Origin: Acinetobacter lwoffii
GTDB lineage: Bacteria > Pseudomonadota > Gammaproteobacteria > Pseudomonadales > Moraxellaceae
Reading direction: 5' to 3'
Length of the DNA: 64,000 nucleotides
Assembly (NCBI RefSeq): GCF_029024105.1
Contig: NZ_CP118963.1
Coordinates: forward strand, 992,001 to 1,056,000
Within the stretch, counting starts at the first letter, position 1. Every line of letters starts with the position of its first letter. Of the stretch, positions 1-9,229 are shown in pieces. The notes beneath the pieces are model-generated. The model was not told the DNA's origin. It saw nothing but the letters and a program-made list of their open reading frames with translations, and did no database searches. The position numbers were made by a program, and so were the translations under genes.

Positions 1-1
1 T

Positions 2-430
2 GTAGTTAAAGCCAAGTTCAATCAGGTTCAATCCACGATGCAGTTTGACGTTAAAGCACCGCAAAATGCCTCAACTCATCTGGTCATGGATGTGGAAAGT
101 TTAAGCTTTAGTAAGCCGCTATTTAAACATATGATTTTGGGCGAAGACCTGTTTTATGTAGAAAAATATAAGACTGTAATTTTTAAAAGTATCCAGTTTA
201 AAGACTTGGGCAATGGCAAATACAATGTTTTAGGTCATTTAACCCTGCGTGGTGTGACCAAGCCTGTGATTTTTGAAACAACCTTTAAACCCAGTATGTC
301 GAATGCCAACCTGCTTGATGTTCAGGCATCTGCCGTGATTAACCGTAGGGATTTTGGTATGAAAAAAGGAATTGCCGGCGTAGGGGATAAAGTGAATCTT
401 CATCTATCAGGACAGTGTGAAATGAACTAG
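2..430 (+). CDS. YceI family protein, 5' end outside the window
   Basis: The reading frame is open from base 2 with no start in front of it, so the first ATG (base 38) is internal and the N-terminus, including any signal peptide, lies outside the window. The visible part is the lipocalin-like beta-barrel of the YceI family, whose members bind isoprenoid or other amphipathic molecules, usually in the periplasm. Characteristic stretches are LTLRGVTKPV and a C-terminal INRRDFGM, which match the conserved strands of the family. The ligand cannot be told from sequence. It converges on the bcp gene, with a terminator-like hairpin between them. Confidence 0.85.
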   Translation, partial: VVKAKFNQVQSTMQFDVKAPQNASTHLVMDVESLSFSKPLFKHMILGEDLFYVEKYKTVIFKSIQFKDLGNGKYNVLGHLTLRGVTKPVIFETTFKPSMSNANLLDVQASAVINRRDFGMKKGIAGVGDKVNLHLSGQCEMN

Positions 431-467
431 GGGAAATATAAAATACTTGATGATATGAAAGTTATTG

Positions 468-496
468 TAAAAAAAGCCCGAATGGTTCGAGCTTCT
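468..496 (-). terminator. Rho-independent terminator of bcp
   Basis: On the minus strand a stem of seven pairs with one mismatch (476-482 with 486-492) is followed by a run of seven T, about 25 bases after the bcp stop codon. Confidence 0.6.
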
Positions 497-519
497 ATTT
501 ATACACAAGCATGCAATTA

Positions 520-978
520 TTAAGCAGCTTGCAATGCTTTTAAATCTTCCAGCACTTGCTCAGCATGACCGGCTGCTTTCACTTTACGGTATTCTTTCAC
601 CAGTTGACCATTATGGAAAATGAAAGTCGAACGCTCAATGCCCATCACTTGTTTGCCATACATGTTCTTTTCTTTAATCACATCAAAATGATGACACAAA
701 ATTTCTTCTTTATCGCTGATCAGATTGATACTCAAATTCTGCTTTTCAGTAAAGTTCTGATGCGCTTTTACCGAATCACGGGATACGCCAAGAATTGTGG
801 TGTTTAAAGCATCAAACTGATCTTTTAAACAGGAAAAGCCAACTGCCTGAGTCGTACAGCCTGGCGTAGAATCTTTAGGATAAAAATAAATCACCAGCCA
901 TTCTGTATTTAACTGGGTTAAATTGATTTCGCCTGTCGTCGCAGGAAAATTCTGGTCAAGCAAACTGATTTCAGACAT
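520..978 (-). CDS. bcp: Peroxiredoxin, Bcp/PrxQ type (thiol peroxidase)
   Basis: This 152-residue protein is a Bcp/PrxQ peroxiredoxin, which reduces hydroperoxides in the cytoplasm using thioredoxin. The peroxidatic cysteine is C41 in the motif TPGCTTQA. In E. coli Bcp the resolving cysteine lies five residues later; here that position is V46. The other cysteines are C50 and C95, the latter aligning with the third, non-catalytic cysteine of E. coli Bcp. The enzyme may therefore use C50 or act as a 1-Cys peroxiredoxin. The ATG is preceded by a good CAGGAG. It stands alone between two terminators. Confidence 0.9.
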   Translation of the reverse strand: MSEISLLDQNFPATTGEINLTQLNTEWLVIYFYPKDSTPGCTTQAVGFSCLKDQFDALNTTILGVSRDSVKAHQNFTEKQNLSINLISDKEEILCHHFDVIKEKNMYGKQVMGIERSTFIFHNGQLVKEYRKVKAAGHAEQVLEDLKALQAA

Positions 979-1010
979 AAAAACTCCTGTTTTCTTTAAA
1001 TTTTTTCAAA

Positions 1011-1040
1011 AAAATAAGCCACATTATAGTGGCTTATTTT
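1011..1040 (-). terminator. Terminator downstream of the secreted-protein gene
   Basis: A perfect 12-base stem (1011-1022 with 1029-1040) around a six-base loop, followed on the minus strand by a T-rich run. It lies 20 bases beyond the stop codon at 1060. Confidence 0.75.
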
Positions 1041-1059
1041 ATCAAAGAATCATCAGATC

Positions 1060-1473
1060 TTATTTCTTTGGTGCCGCTTGGGCTGATTTCATTGCTTCTT
1101 CAGTCAAAGTTTTCAGTTTGCCTGTTAACTGTGGACCAAAGCATGCTTGAAGATCTTTATTCTGCTTCTGTACAAAAGCTAAAGTGCCTGGGCTTTTCTT
1201 CTGGTTAATAGTGCTTTGAATTTCCCATTTTTGTGCATTGGTTAATTTGCCATCTGCTTCAATAGCACAACCACAATATTTGCTGACTTCAGCAGATGTC
1301 AATTTTTTGCTTTTGCCAGTTTCATTTTTACAAACATTGATCAATGCAGATTTTACATTGGTGCTTTTATAAGCTTGTTGTAATTTGTCATCAGCCGCTT
1401 GAGCCGTAGTTGCGAACATAGCAGCAGCTGAGACAATTGCTGAAAGCACGATGCTTGATTTTAAATTCTTCAT
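1060..1473 (-). CDS. Secreted protein of unknown function with four cysteines
   Basis: The protein has 137 residues. The chosen ATG gives a typical Sec signal peptide (MKNLKSSIVLSAIV, cleavage after TAQA near residue 26) and is preceded by AAGGTAG; the longer in-frame extension to base 1590 overlaps queC and lacks signal-peptide character. The mature part is small and lysine-rich with four cysteines: C48, C67, C69 (CGC) and C111. Two periplasmic disulfides or a metal or haem-like site are possible, but no CxxCH motif is present. I do not recognise the family. It follows queC by 16 bases on the same strand but has its own terminator. Confidence 0.7.
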   Translation of the reverse strand: MKNLKSSIVLSAIVSAAAMFATTAQAADDKLQQAYKSTNVKSALINVCKNETGKSKKLTSAEVSKYCGCAIEADGKLTNAQKWEIQSTINQKKSPGTLAFVQKQNKDLQACFGPQLTGKLKTLTEEAMKSAQAAPKK

Positions 1474-1489
1474 AAACTCTACCTTGTTA

Positions 1490-2158
1490 TTACGGTATAT
1501 AACGTGTCGGGTCTTCAACACCTGCGTCCGCAAAACCCTGTTTACGTAAACGACAACTGTCGCATTTGCCACAGGCACGTCCTTGGTCATCTGCTTGATA
1601 GCATGACACCGTTTGACTGTAGTCTACGCCATGTTCAATACCTAAGCGAATAATATTTGCTTTGGATAAATGTAACAAAGGTGTTTCAAATTTAAGCGCT
1701 TGACCCTCTACGCCAACCTTGGTTGCAAGGCGTGCCATATTGGCAAATGCGTCAATAAATTCCGGTCGGCAATCCGGATAGCCCGAGTAATCAACCGCAT
1801 TAATTCCGATCACAATTGCTTCGGCTTTAAACACTTCTGCCGCTGCCAGGGCATAAGACAGGAAGATGGTATTACGTGCAGGAACATAGGTAATCGGGAT
1901 ACCTGACTGTTCATGATCCGGCACGTCAATGCTATGATCGGTAAGGGCTGAGCCACCCAGATTACCCAGATCAATATTGATGACGCGATGTTCCACACCC
2001 GCACGTTGCGTTAAAGCTTTTGCTGCATCCAGCTCGGTCGTTGAACGCTGACCATATCGAAAACTGAGTGCGATACATTCATAGCGTGCCTGTGCCCAAG
2101 CCAGACATGTTGTTGAGTCTAATCCGCCAGATAACAGGACAATGGCACGAGGGCGCAT
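1490..2158 (-). CDS. queC: 7-cyano-7-deazaguanine synthase QueC
   Basis: QueC converts 7-carboxy-7-deazaguanine to preQ0 with ATP and ammonia, a step in queuosine synthesis. The N-terminal PP-loop motif [10 protein letters not shown] binds ATP. The C-terminal zinc site is visible as C in VSCYQAD followed by CGKCDSC. Length (222 residues) is normal. The ATG at 2158 (MRPRAIVLL) has a TTGGAG at the right distance; the alternative TTG five codons upstream is less likely. It lies 34 bases downstream of queE on the same strand, so the two are probably co-transcribed. queF lies at 39 kb in this window; queD is not here. Confidence 0.95.
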   Translation of the reverse strand: MRPRAIVLLSGGLDSTTCLAWAQARYECIALSFRYGQRSTTELDAAKALTQRAGVEHRVINIDLGNLGGSALTDHSIDVPDHEQSGIPITYVPARNTIFLSYALAAAEVFKAEAIVIGINAVDYSGYPDCRPEFIDAFANMARLATKVGVEGQALKFETPLLHLSKANIIRLGIEHGVDYSQTVSCYQADDQGRACGKCDSCRLRKQGFADAGVEDPTRYIP

Positions 2159-2192
2159 AAGCTGATTCTCCAAAAAAATACTTTACAAAAAA

Positions 2193-2903
2193 TTAACGAC
2201 CAGTTTCATCATTCCATAACAACTTGTGTAGCTGTAACTGGAAACGAACAGGGAGATGGTCTTCTAAAATCCACTGAGCCAAATCACGTGCCAGTGGTGG
2301 TAAACGAACCGCACCTTTTTCAACCGCAAATGCAGGCGAAAACCAAACTGTACTCACTTTGTCTTGAAGTTGGTACAGTTCTAACTGCTGCTTTGACCAT
2401 TCATAGTCTTCACGATTGCATATCACAAACTTGATTTGATCATGTGCAGTTAAATGATCAAGATTAGAAAGCAAATTTCGTGCAACTTCACCTGAAGTTG
2501 GTGTTTTTAAATCGAGGACTTTGGAAACACGCGGATCCACTTTGGACACATCTAAAGCGCCACTGGTTTCAAGTGAAACTTCACATCCTAAATCCGCAAG
2601 TCTCTGCATCAGGGGTAGGGCATTTGGTTGTGCCAGTGGTTCACCACCGGTCACACAGACATAGGGCGTTTTAAAATCAAGCGTGGTCTGGATGATATCG
2701 TCCAGAGACTGACGCTCACCGCCTTCAAAGGAATAGGTGGTATCACAATAGCTACAACGTAATGGACAACCGGTTAAACGGATAAATACTGTTGGCAGAC
2801 CTGCGGCATTGGCTTCACCTTGCAATGAATAGAAAATCTCCGTAATGCGTAAACCCGCAGACGGATCAGAGACAGGAATTGCGGAAGATCGAAGCGTATT
2901 CAT
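2193..2903 (-). CDS. queE: 7-carboxy-7-deazaguanine synthase QueE (radical SAM)
   Basis: QueE rearranges 6-carboxytetrahydropterin to 7-carboxy-7-deazaguanine using S-adenosylmethionine and a 4Fe-4S cluster. The cluster-binding CxxxCxxC motif is plain in GCPLRCSYCDTTYSF, and the SAM-binding glycine motif follows as TGGEP. The N-terminal substrate loop reads EIFYSLQGE. The ATG used gives 236 residues; a TTG five codons upstream is an alternative and neither has a strong ribosome site. It precedes queC in what looks like a two-gene operon. Confidence 0.94.
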   Translation of the reverse strand: MNTLRSSAIPVSDPSAGLRITEIFYSLQGEANAAGLPTVFIRLTGCPLRCSYCDTTYSFEGGERQSLDDIIQTTLDFKTPYVCVTGGEPLAQPNALPLMQRLADLGCEVSLETSGALDVSKVDPRVSKVLDLKTPTSGEVARNLLSNLDHLTAHDQIKFVICNREDYEWSKQQLELYQLQDKVSTVWFSPAFAVEKGAVRLPPLARDLAQWILEDHLPVRFQLQLHKLLWNDETGR

Positions 2904-2940
2904 AACAAAACTAACCAATGAAAAATAAATAACCGGGTAT

Positions 2941-2976
2941 AAAAATAAAAATCCCTACGATCATTACTAATCGTAG
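2941..2976 (-). terminator. Terminator of dapD
   Basis: A seven-base stem (2955-2961 with 2970-2976) is followed on the minus strand by GGATTTTTATTTTT. A second small hairpin, with arms GGAGC and GCTCC near 2982-2998, precedes it. Confidence 0.65.
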
Positions 2977-3034
2977 AGACGAGGAGCGGTTGAAGCTCCG
3001 AGGAACACGAATGTATCCTCTAAGTTAAGACATC

Positions 3035-3856
3035 TTAGTCTTCGCGTAATAGATCGTTCAGGCTTGTTTTAGAACGAGTTTGTGCATCAACTTTTTTCAC
3101 GATGATGGCAGCATACAGGCTGTAAGTGCCACACTTAGAAGGGAGGCTACCAGCAACAACGACTGAACCTGCTGGTACACGGCCGTAGTGGATTTCGCCA
3201 GTGGCACGGTCATAAATCTTGGTTGATTGACCAATGAATACGCCCATTGAAATCACAGAACCTTCTTCAACGATTACGCCTTCAACGATTTCAGAACGTG
3301 CACCGATAAAGCAGTTATCTTCAATAATGGTTGGATTCGCTTGCAGTGGTTCAAGCACACCACCAATCCCTACACCACCTGACAAGTGAACATTTTTACC
3401 AATTTGCGCACATGAACCGACAGTTGCCCAGGTATCAACCATCGTGCCTTCATCTACATAAGCACCGATGTTGACATAAGAAGGCATCAAGATCACGCCT
3501 TTGGCCTGAAAAGAACCTTTACGTGCGACAGCAGGTGGTACGACACGTACACCAGCTGCCTTAAACTGCTCTTCAGTCCAGCCTGAGAATTTAGTTTCTA
3601 CTTTGTCATAGAAACGAAGATCACAAGCTTCCATTGGTTTATTGTCGTTTAATTTAAATGATAACAATACCGCTTTTTTAATCCATTGATGAACAACCCA
3701 TTCACCATCGATTTTTTCAGCAACACGTAAAGTACCATTGTCTAGACCAGCAATTACTTCCTCAACTGCTTGACGGATTTCAGCAGAGCAATCTGCAGCT
3801 GTAAAATTCGCACGGTCTTCAAACGCTTGTTCAATGATTGTTGAAAGCTGCGACAT
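3035..3856 (-). CDS. dapD: 2,3,4,5-tetrahydropyridine-2,6-dicarboxylate N-succinyltransferase
   Basis: DapD transfers succinyl from succinyl-CoA to tetrahydrodipicolinate in the lysine and meso-diaminopimelate pathway, feeding peptidoglycan synthesis. The 273-residue length is standard. An N-terminal helical domain is followed by the left-handed beta-helix of hexapeptide repeats, visible as repeating I-G, V-x-L and G-G-V-G-I-G-G-V turns between about residues 120 and 220. A GGAAGG ribosome site precedes the ATG. It is monocistronic, divergent from carO. Confidence 0.96.
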   Translation of the reverse strand: MSQLSTIIEQAFEDRANFTAADCSAEIRQAVEEVIAGLDNGTLRVAEKIDGEWVVHQWIKKAVLLSFKLNDNKPMEACDLRFYDKVETKFSGWTEEQFKAAGVRVVPPAVARKGSFQAKGVILMPSYVNIGAYVDEGTMVDTWATVGSCAQIGKNVHLSGGVGIGGVLEPLQANPTIIEDNCFIGARSEIVEGVIVEEGSVISMGVFIGQSTKIYDRATGEIHYGRVPAGSVVVAGSLPSKCGTYSLYAAIIVKKVDAQTRSKTSLNDLLRED

Positions 3857-4175
3857 GATCTTCCTTCCAGAAAAAAATTTTCTAGATTTTACACTATATT
3901 GCAGGAAAAATAGTTGAAAGCACTAAAAATAGATGAAAAATAACCAGAAGTGTAGAAAGCGTGAAATTATTAAAGTGATAAGTGTGCTTTTTCATTATGT
4001 TGAAATGTAGGAGAAGTGTTAGAAAACACTTGGTTCTCAACAAGAAAAATTAATTTGTATCAAAAAATAACAAAAGATGAGCAAAATGTGAATAAAAAAT
4101 ATTTTTTAAGTCCTTTATATTGAGCCTATCACGAATAACTAATGATCAAAATAAGTTCTTTTGAGGAGAGAAATA
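3857..4175. other. dapD-carO divergent intergenic region
   Basis: About 320 AT-rich bases separate the divergently transcribed dapD and carO. It must hold both promoters, but I find no hexamer pair good enough to call and no open reading frame of note. The carO ribosome site GAGGAG lies at its right edge. Confidence 0.5.
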
Positions 4176-4907
4176 ATGAAATCTTTACATAACATTTTAG
4201 CAGTATCAGTCTTAGCTCTAGCAGCGGGTTCTGCGATGGCTGCTGATGAAACAATCGTAACAGATGAAGGCGTTGCTGAATTCTCTTTCTTTAAACCAGC
4301 TTCTGTTCGTGCTGAAGTCGGTACTACCGGTTATGGTGGTGCAATTTCCTGGAGTGCTAACCCATATGTAGGCGTCACTTTAGGTTATAACGGCGGTGAT
4401 ATTTCCTGGTCGGATGATTTATCAATCAATGGTTCTGATTATGACTTGGATATGGACAATAATCTGACTTATCTAAATGCTGAAATTCGTCCTTGGGCAA
4501 ACTGGTTCTATATGGCAGCCGGTGTAGCTTATGTTGATAATCAATATGATATCGATCGCCGAGTTCGTTCTGGTGAAACCTTCTCCGTAAATGATGTTGA
4601 ATTCCGAGCAAATGGAGATGCACGTATTAGTGGTGACCTATCTTATAAAAATAATATTGCACCATACCTAGGTATTGGTTTCTCTCCAGCAATTACTAAT
4701 CGTTGGGGTGTGTTTGGTGAAATTGGTGCTTACTACAATGGAAATCCAACAGTTAACTTAACTTCAAGTGGAGCTGCTACTCCTACAAATCCTGGAGTCA
4801 TTGCTGACTTTAACCAACAAGTTCAGCTGGAAGAAGACGATATTCGTAATGACAACGAATATAAGTGGCTACCAGTAGCGAAACTAGGTGTGAGCTTCCG
4901 CTTCTAA
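4176..4907 (+). CDS. carO: CarO-type outer-membrane porin
   Basis: This 243-residue protein has a signal peptide (cleavage AMA-AD) and a beta-barrel body ending in phenylalanine, as expected for outer-membrane insertion. I recognise it as CarO by RAEVGTTGYGG, NPYVG, LGYNGGDISW, YLNAEIRPW, IAPYLGIGF and YKWLPVAKLGV, which match A. baumannii CarO closely. CarO is a channel for small cationic or amino-acid-like solutes, and its loss is associated with carbapenem resistance in A. baumannii. The segments between strands differ, as is usual for CarO variants. The ATG follows GAGGAG; a TTG five codons upstream is rejected. Its presence is strong evidence for Acinetobacter. Confidence 0.88.
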   Translation: MKSLHNILAVSVLALAAGSAMAADETIVTDEGVAEFSFFKPASVRAEVGTTGYGGAISWSANPYVGVTLGYNGGDISWSDDLSINGSDYDLDMDNNLTYLNAEIRPWANWFYMAAGVAYVDNQYDIDRRVRSGETFSVNDVEFRANGDARISGDLSYKNNIAPYLGIGFSPAITNRWGVFGEIGAYYNGNPTVNLTSSGAATPTNPGVIADFNQQVQLEEDDIRNDNEYKWLPVAKLGVSFRF

Positions 4908-4922
4908 GATTTTACTTAATAC

Positions 4923-4948
4923 AAAAAACGGGCTTCGGCCCGTTTTTT
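4923..4948. terminator. Bidirectional terminator between carO and the FadL-like gene
   Basis: A GC stem, CGGGC-TTCG-GCCCG, is flanked by six A and six T, so it can end transcription from both convergent genes. The tetraloop is the stable TTCG. Confidence 0.9.
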
Positions 4949-4963
4949 GTTTTTAGAACAATT

Positions 4964-6166
4964 TTAAAAGTGATAACCCAGTTTCAAACCTAGGATCCAG
5001 GCACTGTTATCAGAAACTGCGGATAAACCTGCGATCTGTGGCGTAATAGGTTCTGATAAGGAAATTTCAGGTTTTTGAAACTTTAAATAATATAGTCCTG
5101 TCGCAATATCCCAGGTTTCTTGAATCTTATAAAGATGACTTAGTCCGATGCCCCAATAGCCATCACTCGGATTCAGAGTTGAAGCCGGATTTCCTGTACC
5201 AGAATCCCATAAGAGTTCGATAGAATTTATGCCAAAAGATGGCCATTGATGAGCAAGTCCGATTTTTCCAGACCATTGATCCTTACGATAATCAATCATT
5301 CTAAAAGATTTTACTTCAGGGAACTGTAAGGCCGCATAGTCAATTACAGCGCCAAATTTAGGCGGCTGGATCACGAAATTTTGCCAGTTTGACCAACGCA
5401 GCGTGCCATAGAGCGCATTTTGATCAGTTAAAGCTGTCTGAAAATCCAAGTTCACAGATTGTGGAGTTTGAATTTCTGTATAAGGTGCTGGATTTGTACC
5501 TACAATAATGGATTCAGTGGTTTTATTGTGATGAGTAATTGCAGAACGATAGGTCAGTGCGGTTCTAAAAAAATATTCAGGAATCTGATAACTGATTCCT
5601 GCAAGCCAGCCCCAAGCGGGATCTCGTTCAAATGTGGCTCGATAACCATTGAATATATAAAATGTCTGCCCGGATAAATATAAATTTCCCTCTAAGCTTT
5701 GATAACTTAGCCCTGTATAAAAATTCCAGTCAGCGTCTGGTCGAAAGCCAATTAATGAGGTCAAATTATGGCTCTCAAATTGAATGGTAGCAGCCTCAAT
5801 CGGAAGTGCTGCACCTGCAAAAACAGGATCATAACGATAAGCGATATCTATAGAATAAGGTTGATCGTAAATCAGTCCCCACGACACTTGAGGATTCAAC
5901 TGGAATTTTAATGCTGCATTGGAGATCAATTGGTTGTGGGCAAGATTTCCTGTTGAAAAATCGGTGATGCCTAATTGTTGTAGCTCTTCGGTATGTTGTA
6001 CCTGACCGCTGATATCAGGGCGAACCCAGGCCAATGAAACTTCAGCATAATGATTTTTTTCAAAAAACGATTGGATGCTTTGGTTAGATTGTTCAAACGC
6101 TGCTGCATAACCTGCCCCGGAGAAAAACAAGCCCGTGGAGAAAAGAGCAAATTTATGATTGATCAT
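4964..6166 (-). CDS. OmpP1/FadL family outer-membrane channel
   Basis: A beta-barrel of the FadL/TodX family, which carries long-chain fatty acids or other hydrophobic molecules across the outer membrane. The chosen ATG gives a signal peptide ending AGYAAAF, followed by an N-terminal hatch-like segment and alternating amphipathic strands. The last residues LGLKLGYHF end in phenylalanine. Repeated features of the family are YDQPYSIDI near the N-terminus and LRWSNWQNF, where W-S-N-W is a typical FadL strand. An upstream ATG (base 6193) would add nine residues ahead of the signal. The substrate cannot be predicted. Confidence 0.85.
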   Translation of the reverse strand: MINHKFALFSTGLFFSGAGYAAAFEQSNQSIQSFFEKNHYAEVSLAWVRPDISGQVQHTEELQQLGITDFSTGNLAHNQLISNAALKFQLNPQVSWGLIYDQPYSIDIAYRYDPVFAGAALPIEAATIQFESHNLTSLIGFRPDADWNFYTGLSYQSLEGNLYLSGQTFYIFNGYRATFERDPAWGWLAGISYQIPEYFFRTALTYRSAITHHNKTTESIIVGTNPAPYTEIQTPQSVNLDFQTALTDQNALYGTLRWSNWQNFVIQPPKFGAVIDYAALQFPEVKSFRMIDYRKDQWSGKIGLAHQWPSFGINSIELLWDSGTGNPASTLNPSDGYWGIGLSHLYKIQETWDIATGLYYLKFQKPEISLSEPITPQIAGLSAVSDNSAWILGLKLGYHF

Positions 6167-6229
6167 CTTGGTATAATTCAATTTATTATGCATGTGATTA
6201 TGCTTGATATTTATATTCTTTATCTACTC

Positions 6230-6259
6230 AAAAAATAAAAAAGAGGCTATTCGCCTCTT
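6230..6259 (-). terminator. Terminator of cysB
   Basis: A seven-base stem (6241-6247 with 6253-6259) is followed on the minus strand by TTTTTTATTTTTT, 27 bases beyond the cysB stop. Confidence 0.85.
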
Positions 6260-6285
6260 TGATTAAAAACTTAAAATATTGCACT

Positions 6286-7209
6286 TTATTCGTCTGGATA
6301 AGCCACTTTTTTCAGTGCCTTAATATCTGCGTCTGGTGAGCAGAGTGAAATAAACTCGTAGCCATAACCGCGTAATAAATGACCTTTACGCACTGCAATC
6401 CAAGTGGTATTTACGCCGAAAATATCGGTTTTAATCTGCTTTAAGCGGTAATCACGCTCCGGGTCATAGGCCACATCGTTGACAATGCCGATGCCCATAT
6501 TCATTTCTACATAGGTCTTGATGACATCGGCATCAAGCGCGGACATCACAATATCTACATCAAAACCAGCTTCTTCAAAGGCGGTATCAATCTTGGAGCG
6601 ACCGGTAAAACCACCATGATAGGTAATAATTGGGTAGTGCGCCAGATCTTCGATGAGCACGTGTTCTTTGCTTGCCAGTGGATGATTCTGCGGGGTAATA
6701 ATACTGTGTTGCCAGTTATAGTAAGGTACGCTGGCCAGATTATCTTCAGTGGTGAGTGCTTCGGTCGCAATACCGATATCGGCTTGACCTTGCAGTAGCA
6801 TTTCCGTGATTTCAATCGGGCTGGCCTGTTGCAAAATCAAATGTACTTTAGGGAATTCTTTTTTGAATTGGCTGACAATTGGTGGCAACACATAACGCGC
6901 CTGGGTATGCGTCGTGGCAATCGTCAATGTGCCTTCATCGACTTTATTGAAATCATCGGCCAGACGTTTGATATTGTCGGCATCGACCAGCATGCGTTCC
7001 ACAATGCCTAAAAGTGCCTGACCTGGTTCGGTTAAGCCCAGTAGACGTTTACCTTTACGGATAAATAACTGCACCCCCAGTTCATCTTCCAGATCTTTAA
7101 TATGCTTACTTACCCCGGACTGTGAAGTATAAAGCGCAGCAGAAGCTTCAGTTAAATTAAAGTTTTGTCTAACCGTTTCTCGTATAATTCTTAATTGTTG
7201 GAAATTCAT
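6286..7209 (-). CDS. cysB: LysR-type regulator CysB
   Basis: CysB activates sulfate uptake and cysteine synthesis genes in response to N-acetylserine. The N-terminal winged helix-turn-helix occupies about residues 1-60 (NLTEASAALYTSQSGVSKH), followed by a two-lobed ligand domain with the CysB signatures TTHTQARYVLP, GQADIGIATEAL and the sulfate-binding loop YHGGFTGRS. The 307-residue length and the motif ALDADVIKTYVE fit CysB and its paralogue Cbl; genomic context supports CysB. It lies 53 bases downstream of cysA on the same strand, so it could be read through from the transporter operon. Confidence 0.93.
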   Translation of the reverse strand: MNFQQLRIIRETVRQNFNLTEASAALYTSQSGVSKHIKDLEDELGVQLFIRKGKRLLGLTEPGQALLGIVERMLVDADNIKRLADDFNKVDEGTLTIATTHTQARYVLPPIVSQFKKEFPKVHLILQQASPIEITEMLLQGQADIGIATEALTTEDNLASVPYYNWQHSIITPQNHPLASKEHVLIEDLAHYPIITYHGGFTGRSKIDTAFEEAGFDVDIVMSALDADVIKTYVEMNMGIGIVNDVAYDPERDYRLKQIKTDIFGVNTTWIAVRKGHLLRGYGYEFISLCSPDADIKALKKVAYPDE

Positions 7210-7230
7210 AATTCTCTTACCCTAGAAGAG

Positions 7231-7254
7231 GATGGGGCATTTTAAAGCCCCATC
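7231..7254. other. Hairpin between cysA and cysB
   Basis: A perfect eight-base stem (7231-7238 with 7247-7254) sits in the cysA-cysB gap. On the minus strand it is followed by CTCTTC rather than a T run, so it is not a clean terminator. It may be an mRNA processing or stability element. Confidence 0.4.
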
Positions 7255-7262
7255 TTTTGATC

Positions 7263-8324
7263 TTAAGCGACCTGGTTTTCAAATAAATGCAAGTTCACCG
7301 CACTTAACCAAACAGTTTGATTTGGGCGGAATTGGTGCGCTCTCGCTTCATCAGGCGTCAGTAAAATTTCAATCAGATTGCCTTGACGGTCATTTAGCTC
7401 TGCAACGACTTTACCCGCGATCCATAATTCACGAATGAAAGTCGCTTGAATGGCATTGTCGTGTGGCTGTGCATGAATGCGTAGTTCATCTGGACGCGCG
7501 AATAAAATCACTTCACCTTGAGCGGCATTTTTTGCACCCTCAAATTGAATGCGGTCTTCGCCGAGCTGGATGATGCCTGCATTGTTCTGACCTTCAAAAC
7601 GGTTCGCCTGACCCAAAAAGTCGAATACAAATGGAGTTTTCGGGGTTTCATAGACCTCACGCGGTGAACCGATCTGCTCTACATTGCCTTTGTTCATTAC
7701 TACGATTTGATCTGCAACTTCAAGCGCTTCTTCCTGATCGTGTGTTACGAAAATAGAAGTAATATGCAATTCGTCATGCAGGGTACGTAACCAGCGACGC
7801 AGTTCCTTACGCACTTTGGCATCCAGTGCACCGAAAGGTTCATCTAGTAATAATACACGTGGTTCAACGGCCAGAGCACGTGCAAGGGCAATACGCTGAC
7901 GCTGACCCCCAGAAAGTTGAGCTGGATATCGGTCAGCAAGGAAACCGAGCTGAACCAAGTCGAGTAAACGTGTCACACGTTTTTTAATTTCCGCTTCCGA
8001 TGGACGAGTTTTACGTGGACGCACACGCAGGCCAAAGGCAATATTGTCAAATACCGTCATATGGCGGAATAGGGCATAGTGCTGGAATACAAAGCCAACT
8101 TCACGCTCACGCACATGTACATTGGTGGCATCCTGACCTTCTAAAATCACCTGACCGCCATCCGCAGATTCCAGACCGGCAATAATCCGTAGCAAAGTGG
8201 TTTTACCACAGCCGGATGGGCCAAGAAGTGCGACCAGTTGACCATCTGGGAAATCCAGCGAAATGTTTTTTAGTGCGTGGAATGCACCAAAGTGTTTTTC
8301 AATATTTTGTACTTGAATACTCAT
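7263..8324 (-). CDS. cysA: Sulfate/thiosulfate ABC importer, ATP-binding subunit CysA
   Basis: The ATPase of the sulfate importer. Walker A is GPSGCGKT (residues 35-42), the signature is LSGGQRQR, Walker B is [11 protein letters not shown] and the switch histidine is in VTHDQEEAL. After about residue 240 a C-terminal TOBE-like regulatory domain typical of CysA follows. Length (353) is normal. AAGGAATG precedes the ATG. It is the last transporter gene of cysT-cysW-cysA and is followed by cysB. Confidence 0.97.
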   Translation of the reverse strand: MSIQVQNIEKHFGAFHALKNISLDFPDGQLVALLGPSGCGKTTLLRIIAGLESADGGQVILEGQDATNVHVREREVGFVFQHYALFRHMTVFDNIAFGLRVRPRKTRPSEAEIKKRVTRLLDLVQLGFLADRYPAQLSGGQRQRIALARALAVEPRVLLLDEPFGALDAKVRKELRRWLRTLHDELHITSIFVTHDQEEALEVADQIVVMNKGNVEQIGSPREVYETPKTPFVFDFLGQANRFEGQNNAGIIQLGEDRIQFEGAKNAAQGEVILFARPDELRIHAQPHDNAIQATFIRELWIAGKVVAELNDRQGNLIEILLTPDEARAHQFRPNQTVWLSAVNLHLFENQVA

Positions 8325-8335
8325 GTGGGCATTCC

Positions 8336-9229
8336 TTAAGAAACTGTTGAATCTTCATTACGTTTGTCTTGTTTTTCCTGGCGCAGTTCCACCCATGTTT
8401 TTAAAATCAGGGTCACAATTGCGAGGAGAGCCAGAAGCGAAGACACGGCAAACGCAGCACTAAAGGTATATTCGTTATAAAGAATTTCGACGTGTAGCGG
8501 CAAGGTATTGGTTTCACCACGGATATGGCCGGAAACCACCGACACCGCACCAAATTCACCCATGGCCCGCGCATTACACAGAATCACGCCATAGATCAGA
8601 CCCCATTTGATATTGGGCAGGGTCACTTTCCAGAAAGTCTGCCAGCCAGATGCACCGAGTACAATCGCAGCTTCTTCTTCTTCGGTTCCTTGTGCTTCCA
8701 TTAACGGAATTAGCTCACGCGCAACAAAAGGTACCGTAATAAAGATAGTCGCTAGGACAATCGCAGGCACTGCATAAAGGATCTTGATATCGTGATCCAT
8801 CAGCCAAGAACCCATCCAGCCTTGGGTACCGAAAATCAGCACCAGCATCATACCCGCGATCACAGGTGAAACCGAGAAAGGGAGATCAATAATGGTGGTC
8901 AGGAATGATTTCCCCGGAAAGTTGAACTTCGCTACAGACCAGGCTGCCGCAACACCAAATACGACGTTGAGCGGTACTGCGATTGCAGCCGTCAGCAAGG
9001 TAAGTTTTACTGCCGACAGAGTATCCGGATGCACCAGCGCTTGGGTATAAACGCCAACCCCTTGTTTAAAGGCTTCAACAAAAACCAGAATCAAGGGCAG
9101 AATCAGGCAGCTTAAAAAGAAGATTAAGGCAATAGTGAGCAGCGTATAACGTACCCAAGTTGGCTCACGGGTTGCATCACGGGATTGCAACTTTTCAGCC
9201 AGCGCATTGCTGTTGGTATTTAAACTCAT
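8336..9229 (-). CDS. cysW: Sulfate ABC importer permease CysW
   Basis: One of the two membrane subunits of the sulfate importer, with about six membrane helices and the cytoplasmic EAA loop ([25 protein letters not shown]) that contacts CysA. The chosen ATG overlaps the cysT stop codon as ATGA and has GGGAGAAC at correct spacing; a start 11 codons further upstream would lie within cysT. The 297-residue length fits CysW. Translational coupling with cysT is likely. Confidence 0.96.
   Translation of the reverse strand: MSLNTNSNALAEKLQSRDATREPTWVRYTLLTIALIFFLSCLILPLILVFVEAFKQGVGVYTQALVHPDTLSAVKLTLLTAAIAVPLNVVFGVAAAWSVAKFNFPGKSFLTTIIDLPFSVSPVIAGMMLVLIFGTQGWMGSWLMDHDIKILYAVPAIVLATIFITVPFVARELIPLMEAQGTEEEEAAIVLGASGWQTFWKVTLPNIKWGLIYGVILCNARAMGEFGAVSVVSGHIRGETNTLPLHVEILYNEYTFSAAFAVSSLLALLAIVTLILKTWVELRQEKQDKRNEDSTVS

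Noticed and set aside
4161..4175. TTG start five codons before carO
   Set aside because: The GAGGAG ribosome site lies inside this extension and the signal peptide begins at the ATG.
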